A DNA stretch of 13,028 nucleotides from NCBI GenBank assembly GCA_900551435.1, contig URVW01000069.1, positions 1 through 13,028 of the forward strand, read 5' to 3'. This document shows positions 7,723-13,028 of the stretch, piece by piece (position 1 is the first letter of the stretch; each line of letters begins with the position of its first letter). Below the pieces are notes generated by a model. The model searched no databases, was not told the origin of the DNA, and saw only the letters and a list, made by a program, of their open reading frames with translations. This stretch comes from an uncultured Faecalibacterium sp. (GTDB lineage Bacteria; Bacillota; Clostridia; Oscillospirales; Ruminococcaceae). A program made the translations under genes and the position numbers.

Positions 7723-9090
7723 TTAGGTGTCCAGCGGGAGCCAGAGGGTCGTTTTGGCCCCGTGGGGGGTGTTCTGGCCGAACACAGCTCTTCCTCCGTG
7801 GGCGGACGCGATCTGCTCCACGACATGCAGCCCCAGAATGTGCGGGGCATTTTCGACCGGTTCCGGGGCATTCAGCGCCGCAAGGACGGCGGGCGGATAG
7901 CCCGCACCGTCATCCGCGACGGTCAGGCAGAACGAGCCGCCCACGACCTCGGTGCGGATGCCAAGCCGGACCGGCGCTTCGTTGTGGCGGATGCTGTTGT
8001 TCAGCAGATTTTCCAGCAGACGGCCCAGCAGCGCGCGGTCCACCGAAAGCTTTGCCTGTTCGGCGGCGGGGGTCTGGGTCAGGGAGAGGTCACACCGTTC
8101 GGCCAGCGGGCTGTCGCAGAACTGCGCCACCAGCTCCCGCACCAGCGGCCCTGCGGCGCACAGCTCCTTCCGAAGCGGCTGCGCCCCATACTGCAACTTG
8201 CTGGTGAGGTTCAGGTCGTCGATGAGGGCGCGCAGTTTCTCGCTCTGGGTGCGGATGCCACCCGCTTTCTGCCGCGCCGGGGCGGGCAGGGCCTTGTCCT
8301 GTTCCAGCTGCTCGGCCCAGCCCAAGATCAGGGCCAGCGGGGTGCGGACGTCGTGGCTGACCCCCGCGATCCACTGGGTGCGGGCATTGTCGCGCTGGGC
8401 GATGATCTCATTTTTCCGCTGCAAGTGGGCGCTGGTCTGGTTCAGCTTTTCGGCCAGTTCACCGGTAAAGCCGCCGGTGTCCAGCTGAACGGTCTGCCCC
8501 TCGGCCAGCCGGTCCAATCCCGCCGCCACGGTCTGCAAGCGCTTTGCGCCCCGCCAGCTGAGCCAAAAGCAGAGCGCCAGCCCCGCCAGCAGAAAGCCGC
8601 CAAACACCAACACGACCCCCTGCACCACGTCCACGACCATCTCCTGCGAGGAGTAGATATTGTAGCGCCACAGGCTCCCCCGCGCCAAGCCGACCACGAA
8701 CAGGCCATAGTCCTCCGACCAGCAGAACACCGGGTAATCGTCCAGATACCACCGGGCGAACCGCGCCACATCGCTGGGCGTATAGGTGCGGTCCAGCGTC
8801 TCCGGGAGCGCATAGCTCCACGTCACGTTTCCCGCGTCGTCCAGCACCATGGCCCATGCATAGCCCGCCATCCAGCGTTCCGCCGGGTGTTCCGGGCCGA
8901 ACGTAAGACCCGTTTCGGTGCACACCATCGAATCGGCGATCTCCTCCACCGAATAGTCCCGCTGGATGGTCCGCTGGCTCTCCTGCCAGCCCAGATACGC
9001 CAGCAGCCCGATGCCAACTGTGACCAGAAGCAGCATGACGCCCACCGCCGTCAGCAGATACCGCCGGATGAGCCGCACGAAGGTTTTCAT
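7723..9090 (-). CDS. Membrane sensor histidine kinase of the transporter-linked two-component system
   Basis: This 455-residue HisKA/HATPase kinase is predicted to sense an extracellular signal and phosphorylate the regulator encoded just upstream. TM1 lies at about 11-33 and TM2 at about 156-178. They bracket an extracytoplasmic domain of roughly 120 residues containing two cysteines (C57, C123). A short linker or HAMP-like stretch (180-210) follows. The phosphorylated His is H246 in AGVSHDVRTPL. The N-box is LLENLLNNSIRHN (358-370), G1 is ADDGAGYP (392-399), and a G2-like HILGLHVVEQI is at 417-427. The start ATG (9090-9088) overlaps the regulator stop as ATGA, and GGAGGG (9102-9097) gives a good ribosome binding site inside the regulator gene. 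Gene order and the divergent LanFEG-like transporter suggest CprK/NisK-like sensing of antimicrobial peptides. The large sensor domain is unlike the tiny loop of BceS-type intramembrane kinases. The ligand is unknown. Confidence 0.93.
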   Translation of the reverse strand: MKTFVRLIRRYLLTAVGVMLLLVTVGIGLLAYLGWQESQRTIQRDYSVEEIADSMVCTETGLTFGPEHPAERWMAGYAWAMVLDDAGNVTWSYALPETLDRTYTPSDVARFARWYLDDYPVFCWSEDYGLFVVGLARGSLWRYNIYSSQEMVVDVVQGVVLVFGGFLLAGLALCFWLSWRGAKRLQTVAAGLDRLAEGQTVQLDTGGFTGELAEKLNQTSAHLQRKNEIIAQRDNARTQWIAGVSHDVRTPLALILGWAEQLEQDKALPAPARQKAGGIRTQSEKLRALIDDLNLTSKLQYGAQPLRKELCAAGPLVRELVAQFCDSPLAERCDLSLTQTPAAEQAKLSVDRALLGRLLENLLNNSIRHNEAPVRLGIRTEVVGGSFCLTVADDGAGYPPAVLAALNAPEPVENAPHILGLHVVEQIASAHGGRAVFGQNTPHGAKTTLWLPLDT

Positions 9091-9806
9091 TGCGCTCCCT
9101 CCCCTGCCAGCTTGTAGCCGATGCCCCGCACGGTCAGCAGCCAGCGCGGGCGGCTGGGTTCGGGTTCCAGCTTTTCCCGCAGATGGCGGATGTGGACCCC
9201 CAAGCTGTTCTCATAGCCATAATAATCCGCGCCCCAGACCGCCGCGCACAGGGCGTCATAGGTGACCAGATGGCCCCGGTTCTCGGCCAGCTTCCGCAGA
9301 AGGGCCAGTTCCGTGGCCGTCAGCGGCTGGACAGAGCCATCTTCCCGGTAGATCAGCGCATCGTTCAGCGCCACCCGGCGGCCGCCCAGCCGAAGCTCTG
9401 CGCCCCCGGCGCGGGACAGTTCGAACCGATACGCCCGCTGCAAAATGTGCTGGACCCGAAGCAGCAGTTCCTGCATCAGAAAGGGTTTCGTCAGGTAATC
9501 GTCTGCGCCCAGACCCAGCCCGAACAGCCGGTCCGCGTCGGCATCGCGAGCCGAGAGGAACAGCGCCGGAACATCCGCCCGCCCCCGCAGGGCACGGAAC
9601 AGCGAGAAGCCGTCGCCGTCCGGCAGGTTGATATCCAGCACCATCAGTTCCGGCGTCTCGGCTTCGAACGCCGCCTTGGCCGCGGCGCAGTTCGCGGCAG
9701 TCCGGATGGAGCGGTAGCCCGCGCTGGTCAGCTGTTCGCAGAGCAGCCGAAGCAGGTCCGGGTTGTCGTCCACCAACAACAGTTTGGCATCATAGATCGT
9801 ATTCAT
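9087..9806 (-). CDS. OmpR-family response regulator
   Basis: This 239-residue regulator is the partner of the overlapping kinase and likely controls the divergent transporter operon. The receiver domain (about 7-120) has acidic D13/D14, phospho-acceptor D58 (LMVLDINLPDGDG), switch residue S85 (LFLSARD) and K107 (LTKPF). The C-terminal winged helix (about 160-233) contains LTATELALLRKL, the HIRHLREKL recognition helix region and RGIGYKL. The start is ATG 9806-9804 with AAAGGAG at 9823-9817, 10 nt away. A nearer out-of-frame ATG (9811-9809) makes a two-codon ORF ending across the real start. An extended -10 (TGG-TATAGT, 9848-9840) lies upstream. A longer minus-strand open frame running into the transporter gene is a shadow, because the receiver domain begins exactly here. 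Confidence 0.95.
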   Translation of the reverse strand: MNTIYDAKLLLVDDNPDLLRLLCEQLTSAGYRSIRTAANCAAAKAAFEAETPELMVLDINLPDGDGFSLFRALRGRADVPALFLSARDADADRLFGLGLGADDYLTKPFLMQELLLRVQHILQRAYRFELSRAGGAELRLGGRRVALNDALIYREDGSVQPLTATELALLRKLAENRGHLVTYDALCAAVWGADYYGYENSLGVHIRHLREKLEPEPSRPRWLLTVRGIGYKLAGEGAQ

Positions 9807-9820
9807 CGCATGGGCGCTCC

Positions 9821-9830
9821 TTTGGTTTGG
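9821..9830 (-). repeat. CCAAACCAAA leader box, regulator-side copy
   Basis: Read on the minus strand, CCAAACCAAA starts 9 nt after the TATAGT -10 and runs directly into the ribosome binding site (GGAGCG at 9820-9815). The same ten bases occur in the divergent transporter leader, so the two copies form a widely spaced inverted repeat flanking the intergenic region. Confidence 0.6.
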
Positions 9831-9839
9831 CTTTTCTTC

Positions 9840-9848
9840 ACTATACCA
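9840..9848 (-). promoter_or_regulatory. Extended -10 promoter for the regulator/kinase operon
   Basis: Read on the minus strand this is TGG-TATAGT, a good extended -10. Transcription would start near 9832-9834, giving a leader of about 27 nt to the ATG at 9806. No good -35 is seen at the normal distance (nearest is ACTTGC at 17 bp), which is common for extended -10 promoters and suggests modest basal expression. Confidence 0.6.
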
Positions 9849-9883
9849 CAATTTCTCTGCCGCAAGTGGAAAACACCGAAAAT

Positions 9884-9922
9884 TTAAGCGCAAATTAAGC
9901 TGGGCTTTCGGCTCGATTAAGG
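9884..9922 (+). promoter_or_regulatory. Candidate response-regulator operator: four hexamers on an 11-bp period
   Basis: TTAAGC lies at 9884 and 9895, TTAAGG at 9917, and a degenerate TTTCGG at 9906, so all four begin exactly 11 bp apart. One-helical-turn direct repeats are the usual binding pattern of OmpR/PhoB winged-helix regulators. The last hexamer ends 9 bp before the transporter -10 and the third overlaps the -35 position, where no TTGACA-like sequence exists. This layout fits activation of the transporter operon by the adjacent regulator. The binding itself is inferred. Confidence 0.55.
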
Positions 9923-9931
9923 CGGCGGGTG

Positions 9932-9937
9932 TATCCT
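9932..9937 (+). promoter_or_regulatory. Probable -10 element of the ABC transporter operon
   Basis: TATCCT matches the -10 consensus moderately. The expected -35 slot 17 bp upstream (9909-9914, CGGCTC) has no resemblance to TTGACA, so the promoter probably needs an activator bound at the 11-bp repeats. Predicted start near 9943-9945. Confidence 0.5.
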
Positions 9938-9947
9938 GTGGGTGTTC

Positions 9948-9957
9948 CCAAACCAAA
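9948..9957 (+). repeat. CCAAACCAAA leader box, transporter-side copy
   Basis: This is the second copy of the ten-base box, 10 nt after the TATCCT -10 and followed seven bases later by AGGAGCG, the transporter ribosome binding site. The matching position after both -10 elements suggests a shared operator or early-transcript element. No binding factor is known from the sequence. Confidence 0.6.
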
Positions 9958-9977
9958 CACGAAAAGGAGCGACGGAT

Positions 9978-10904
9978 ATGAAACCTGTCATCGAAACCCA
10001 CGACCTGTGCAAGAGCTACCAGAACCGCCTTGTGGTCGATCACCTCAACCTGACCGTCCCGCAGGGGTGCGTCTACGGCTTTCTCGGCCCCAACGGCGCG
10101 GGAAAATCCACGAGCATGAAGATGATCCTCGGCCTGATCCACGCCACCGGCGGCAGCGTCGAGCTGCTGGGCCATGTGATGAACGAAGAGAACCGCATCC
10201 CCCTGCTGCGCCAGACGGGCAGTCTGATCGAGTCGCCGTCCGGCTATCTGCACCTGACGGCCCGCGAAAATCTGGCCATCGTGGCCGAGCTGAAAGAAGT
10301 GGACGCCAAGGACATCGACCGCGTGCTGGACATCGTGCATCTGACCGCCGACGCAGACCGGAAAGTCGGGCAGTATTCGCTGGGCATGAAGCAGCGTCTC
10401 GGCATCGCGATGGCGCTTTTGGGCAGCCCGAAGGTGCTGGTCCTCGACGAGCCGACCAACGGTCTGGACCCTGCCGGCATTCAGGAGATGCGAAGCCTCA
10501 TCGCCTCGATGCCCGAGACGACCGGCGCAACGGTTCTCATTTCGAGCCATCTTTTGGGCGAGATCGAACAGATGGTCACGCAGGTAGGCATTCTGAACCA
10601 CGGCAGGATGCTGTTCGAGGGGCCGCTGCAAAAATTGCAGCAGCACAGCCGGGGCGGCATCCTTTTGCGGGTGCTGGACCTGCCCAAAGGCGCGGCCGTG
10701 CTGAGCCGTCAGGGCATTTCGGCCGTCTCGAACCCGCAGGAACCGGGCGTGCTCGAGCTTCCGCCCCTGCCGGACGAGCAGCTGGCCGCGCTGGTCAGCG
10801 CCCTTTCCGAGAACGGAGCCGGGGTCGTCGGCCTGACGGCCCAGACCAAGAATCTGGAAGAGATCTTCCTCAGCCTGACCCAGAACCCGCAGGAGGTGGT
10901 CTGA
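9978..10904 (+). CDS. ABC transporter ATPase, LanF/BcrA/CprA-like (antimicrobial peptide immunity)
   Basis: This 308-residue cytoplasmic ATPase should power export or membrane clearance of an antimicrobial peptide with the next two permeases. Walker A is GPNGAGKST (37-45), the signature is YSLGMKQR (133-140, in place of LSGGQ as in BcrA-type proteins), Walker B is VLVLDEPTNGLDP (153-165) and the switch His is H191 (SSH). The Q-loop position carries Glu (SLIESP, E85). This E-loop is known as a hallmark of LanF lantibiotic-immunity ATPases such as NukF and supports the subfamily call. The last ~90 residues are a BcrA-type C-terminal extension. The start is ATG 9978 with AAAAGGAG at 9962-9969 and 8-nt spacing. 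An in-frame upstream start at 9942 would put translation over the leader box and is unlikely. A single base separates its stop from the first permease. Confidence 0.92.
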   Translation: MKPVIETHDLCKSYQNRLVVDHLNLTVPQGCVYGFLGPNGAGKSTSMKMILGLIHATGGSVELLGHVMNEENRIPLLRQTGSLIESPSGYLHLTARENLAIVAELKEVDAKDIDRVLDIVHLTADADRKVGQYSLGMKQRLGIAMALLGSPKVLVLDEPTNGLDPAGIQEMRSLIASMPETTGATVLISSHLLGEIEQMVTQVGILNHGRMLFEGPLQKLQQHSRGGILLRVLDLPKGAAVLSRQGISAVSNPQEPGVLELPPLPDEQLAALVSALSENGAGVVGLTAQTKNLEEIFLSLTQNPQEVV

Positions 10905-10905
10905 A

Positions 10906-11658
10906 ATGCTCCGCACCTTTCGCGCAGAGGTCCGCAAATCCCATCGGCGGCATGACCTCGCCATCTGTCTGCTTTTTCCGTTCATCATCACGGTCTGGAT
11001 CGGCGGATTGTCCCCCTCCACCCCGGAAGAGCTGGCCAACGGCTACAGCTCCCTGTTCTACAGCCTTCCGGTCATCAACGCCATCCTTCTGCCCGTGATG
11101 ATGGCCCTTTTGGCATCCCGTTTATGGGATATCGAGCTGAAGGGCGGCACGCCCAAGCTGCTGTATACCTTACAGAGCCGCCGCAGTCTGTTCGCGGGAA
11201 AAGCGGCTTTCGGCCTGCTGGAAGTGCTGCTGACCACCCTGCTGGAAATGGGGTCCGCCCTGCTGCTGGGCCATTTCAGCGGCTACACCGAACCGTTCCC
11301 GGCGGGGCAGTTCTGCTATCTGGCGGTCTGCACCTTTGCGGTGAACGCCATGCTCTTCTTCTCCGAATTTCTGCTCATGCTCTGGTTCCAGAACCCACTC
11401 CCGGCCCTCTGCGTCGGCATCGTGGGAGCGCTGCTGGGCATCTTTTCCGCCTTCATGCCGCCCATCGTCAGCTATTTTGTGCCGTGGGGCTATTTTATCC
11501 CGCTGAGCGCCTATGAGGTCGCCCTGTGGGATCAAGAGACGCATCTCGTCCTCTACGGGACCCGGCCCTTCCACTGGGGGCTGCTGGCGTTCACGATGTT
11601 CCTCAGCGCCGTGCTGTTCGTTCTGGCATGGCGTCATGTGCAGAAGCAGGAGGTGTGA
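10906..11658 (+). CDS. ABC-2-type permease, LanE/MutE-like subunit
   Basis: This 250-residue membrane protein has about six hydrophobic segments: roughly 19-35, 50-69, 100-121, 132-152, 163-190 and 224-242. The N-terminus is basic and cytoplasmic (LRTFRAEVRKSHRR). Size, six-helix layout and place after a LanF-like ATPase fit the E subunit of LanFEG/CprB immunity transporters. The fold is recognised from context and hydrophobicity more than from a sharp motif. The start is ATG 10906, one base after the ATPase stop, with AGGAGG at 10891-10896 inside the ATPase gene. It is probably translationally coupled and transcribed with its neighbours. Confidence 0.85.
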   Translation: MLRTFRAEVRKSHRRHDLAICLLFPFIITVWIGGLSPSTPEELANGYSSLFYSLPVINAILLPVMMALLASRLWDIELKGGTPKLLYTLQSRRSLFAGKAAFGLLEVLLTTLLEMGSALLLGHFSGYTEPFPAGQFCYLAVCTFAVNAMLFFSEFLLMLWFQNPLPALCVGIVGALLGIFSAFMPPIVSYFVPWGYFIPLSAYEVALWDQETHLVLYGTRPFHWGLLAFTMFLSAVLFVLAWRHVQKQEV

Positions 11659-11661
11659 CCG

Positions 11662-12396
11662 ATGCTCAAACGCTGTATCCTTGCGGAAAACCGCAAGCTC
11701 CATGCATCCCCCATCTGGGTGATGTTCTTTCTTCTCCCGACCATCTCCGCCGGGTACGGGACCTTCAACTATCTTCAGAATCTCGAACTTTTGACGGACG
11801 GCTGGTACAGTCTCTGGACCCAGCACACGCTGTTTTATTCCATGCTCTTCTTCCCGGCCATGGTCGGGGCCTATGCGGCCTATCTGTGGCGGCTGGAGCA
11901 TCTGGGCCACAACTGGAACCTCATCATGGCGATGCCGGTCCGCCCGCTGGACCTGTTCGCGGCCAAGTTCGTGGTCGTGGCCAAGCTGGCCCTGCTGACC
12001 CACGCCTATGTATTCGCGCTGTTCGTGGTCTGCGGCAAGCTGTTTGCCCATCTGCCGGGTTTTCCGCCCGCAACCCTGCCGCTGTATCTTCTGCGGGGCG
12101 CACTGGGTGCACTGGCCGTCATTGCGGCCCAGCTGGTGCTGGCCATGGTCATCCGCAGTTTCGCGGTCCCTATTTTTCTGGCGCTGCTGGGCGGCATCAG
12201 CGGGATGCTGGCCGGGTCCAAGGGTCTTTCGCTCTTCTGGCCCTACTGCCTGATGCAGATGGGCATGAACGCGAACAAACAGGAGGACGTCCTTTCCGGC
12301 GCATATCTGCCGTTCTTCGTCAGCTGTCTGCTCTGGCTGGCGGCGCTGTTCCTGCTGGCGTGGCTGCTGCTGCGCAAGCGGGATGTGAAAGCCTGA
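11662..12396 (+). CDS. ABC-2-type permease, LanG/MutG-like subunit
   Basis: This 244-residue protein is the second membrane subunit, with hydrophobic segments near 18-35, 55-80, 103-128, 142-168, 169-187 and 214-237. It opens with a short basic stretch (KRCILAENRKLHASP) typical of these permeases. It is similar in size to the preceding permease, so the two probably form a heterodimer on the ATPase, as in LanEG or CprBC. The start is ATG 11662, 3 nt after the first permease stop, with AGGAGG at 11648-11653 and 8-nt spacing. That site is the same AGGAGGTG octamer used by the first permease. It ends the operon, with a terminator 9 nt after the stop. Confidence 0.85.
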   Translation: MLKRCILAENRKLHASPIWVMFFLLPTISAGYGTFNYLQNLELLTDGWYSLWTQHTLFYSMLFFPAMVGAYAAYLWRLEHLGHNWNLIMAMPVRPLDLFAAKFVVVAKLALLTHAYVFALFVVCGKLFAHLPGFPPATLPLYLLRGALGALAVIAAQLVLAMVIRSFAVPIFLALLGGISGMLAGSKGLSLFWPYCLMQMGMNANKQEDVLSGAYLPFFVSCLLWLAALFLLAWLLLRKRDVKA

Positions 12397-12405
12397 CACG
12401 CAAAA

Positions 12406-12457
12406 AAGCCCCCGAAAGGGCGGAGCACCTTGGTGTTCCACAGCCTTTCGGGGGCTT
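12406..12457. terminator. Bidirectional terminator between transporter operon and pnp
   Basis: A perfect 14-bp stem (12406-12419 with 12444-12457) encloses a second stem-loop (12422-12429 with 12432-12439, including one G-T wobble and a very tight centre). On the plus strand it is followed by TGTTGTTTTT; on the minus strand by a run of six T (the A tract at 12402-12407). It can therefore end both the transporter operon and pnp transcription. Confidence 0.9.
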
Positions 12458-12478
12458 GTGTTGTTTTTAGGGGAGAGA

Positions 12479-13028
12479 TCAGCCCTGCTGCTGGGCAGCC
12501 TTCTTGGCTTCCAGAGCCAGAATGGCGTCGCGGCGGCTCAGGTTGATGCGGCCCTGCTGGTCGATATCGGTGACCTTGACCACGATGGCGTCGCCCACAG
12601 CGACCACATCCTCCACGCGCTCCACACGCTTGGTGTCCAGCTTGGAGATGTGCACCAGACCTTCCTTGCCCGGCAGAATCTCAACGAAAGCACCAAAGTT
12701 CATCAGACGGGTAACCTTACCGGTATAAACCTTGCCAACCTCAGCTTCGGCAGTAATGCCCTCGATCATCTCGATAGCTTTATTAGCAGCCTCGGTGTTA
12801 ACAGCAGCGATAAATACGCGACCGGTATCATCGATATCAATCTTAGCGCCGGTTTCGTCAACGATCTTCTTAATCATCTTGCCGCCAGGTCCGATAACCT
12901 TAGCAATCTTATCAGGATCTACATGGATAGTAGTAATCTTCGGAGCATACTTGGACAGCTCTTTGCGCGGTTCGCTGATGCATTCCATCATTTTGCCCAT
13001 GATGAACTCACGGCCACGTTTAGCCTGT
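12479..13028 (-). CDS. pnp: Polynucleotide phosphorylase, C-terminal part (5' end outside the window)
   Basis: This is the last ~182 residues of PNPase, the phosphate-dependent 3'-5' exoribonuclease of the RNA degradosome. The frame is open to the window edge, so the internal ATG at 13000 is not the start. It enters at the end of the catalytic core (QAKRGREFIMGKMM), continues with EPRKELSKYAPKI and the KH domain with its GxxG loop (VIGPGGKMIKKI, about residues 44-55 of the visible part). It ends in an S1 RNA-binding domain (about 97-165; GKVTRLMNFGAFVEI, GLVHISKL, INLSRRDA). A short Ala/Lys/Gln tail replaces the long C-terminal extensions seen in some species. Codon use is oddly graded: the upstream half is rich in T-ending codons and the last third is GC-ending like the neighbours. 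Confidence 0.96.
   Translation of the reverse strand, partial: QAKRGREFIMGKMMECISEPRKELSKYAPKITTIHVDPDKIAKVIGPGGKMIKKIVDETGAKIDIDDTGRVFIAAVNTEAANKAIEMIEGITAEAEVGKVYTGKVTRLMNFGAFVEILPGKEGLVHISKLDTKRVERVEDVVAVGDAIVVKVTDIDQQGRINLSRRDAILALEAKKAAQQQG

Noticed and set aside
7762..9117. 451-codon plus-strand frame opposite the histidine kinase
   Set aside because: Arg/Gln/Pro-rich translation with no recognisable domain, while the minus strand encodes a complete kinase with H, N and G boxes.
10625..10641. Perfect GCTGCAA-AAA-TTGCAGC palindrome inside the ATPase gene
   Set aside because: Short, lies in coding sequence for LQKLQQ, no T tract or promoter nearby; probably a by-product of the codons.
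9807..11039. Minus-strand open frame fused upstream of the response regulator
   Set aside because: The extra ~400 residues are antisense to the ABC ATPase and cross the divergent promoter region; the receiver domain starts normally at 9806 with its own ribosome binding site.
1..13028. CRISPR arrays, tRNA/rRNA genes, insertion sequences, phage or toxin-antitoxin genes
   Set aside because: I found no periodic spacers, tRNA-like cloverleaf, transposase or terminal inverted repeats; the window is fully explained by nine genes and short regulatory gaps.

Overview
The window looks like chromosomal DNA from a GC-rich, gut-type Clostridia, most likely Faecalibacterium, Subdoligranulum/Gemmiger or another close Oscillospiraceae relative. 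This rests on high-GC codon use, strong AGGAGG-type ribosome binding sites, a LanFEG-type transporter with its own two-component system, and a glucuronide-utilisation gene set. The genus is an inference from style, not from a marker gene.

Region 1 (1-7661, + strand) is the downstream part of a tightly packed glycan-catabolic operon. It holds a 5'-truncated GH2 beta-glucuronidase, a GH88 unsaturated glucuronyl hydrolase, a DUF2264 protein of unknown activity and a full-length LacZ-type GH2 beta-galactosidase. Gaps between genes are 32 bp, a 1-base overlap, and 13 bp. The three complete proteins lack a visible signal peptide, and the truncated first one has lost its N-terminus. The likely picture is import of short uronate-containing oligosaccharides or glucuronides by a transporter outside the window, followed by removal in the cytoplasm of terminal saturated GlcA, 4,5-unsaturated uronate and beta-galactose. 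The natural substrate (glycosaminoglycan, arabinogalactan side chain or host glucuronide) is not fixed by the sequence.

Region 2 (7662-7724) is a strong bidirectional terminator between this operon and the convergent two-component operon.

Region 3 (7723-12396) is a divergent regulatory and transport module. On the minus strand an OmpR-family response regulator and a sensor histidine kinase overlap by ATGA. On the plus strand are an ABC ATPase and two small ABC-2-type permeases, resembling LanFEG/CprABC antimicrobial-peptide immunity exporters. The 171-bp divergent region (9807-9977) holds a promoter for each operon, hexamers spaced on an 11-bp period just upstream of the transporter -10 (a candidate response-regulator operator), and a CCAAACCAAA box found at nearly the same distance after both -10 elements. 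No lantibiotic precursor or modification gene is visible, so resistance to foreign peptides is likelier than self-immunity.

Region 4 (12397-13028) is a second bidirectional terminator followed by the 3' end of pnp on the minus strand, which marks the return to core chromosome.
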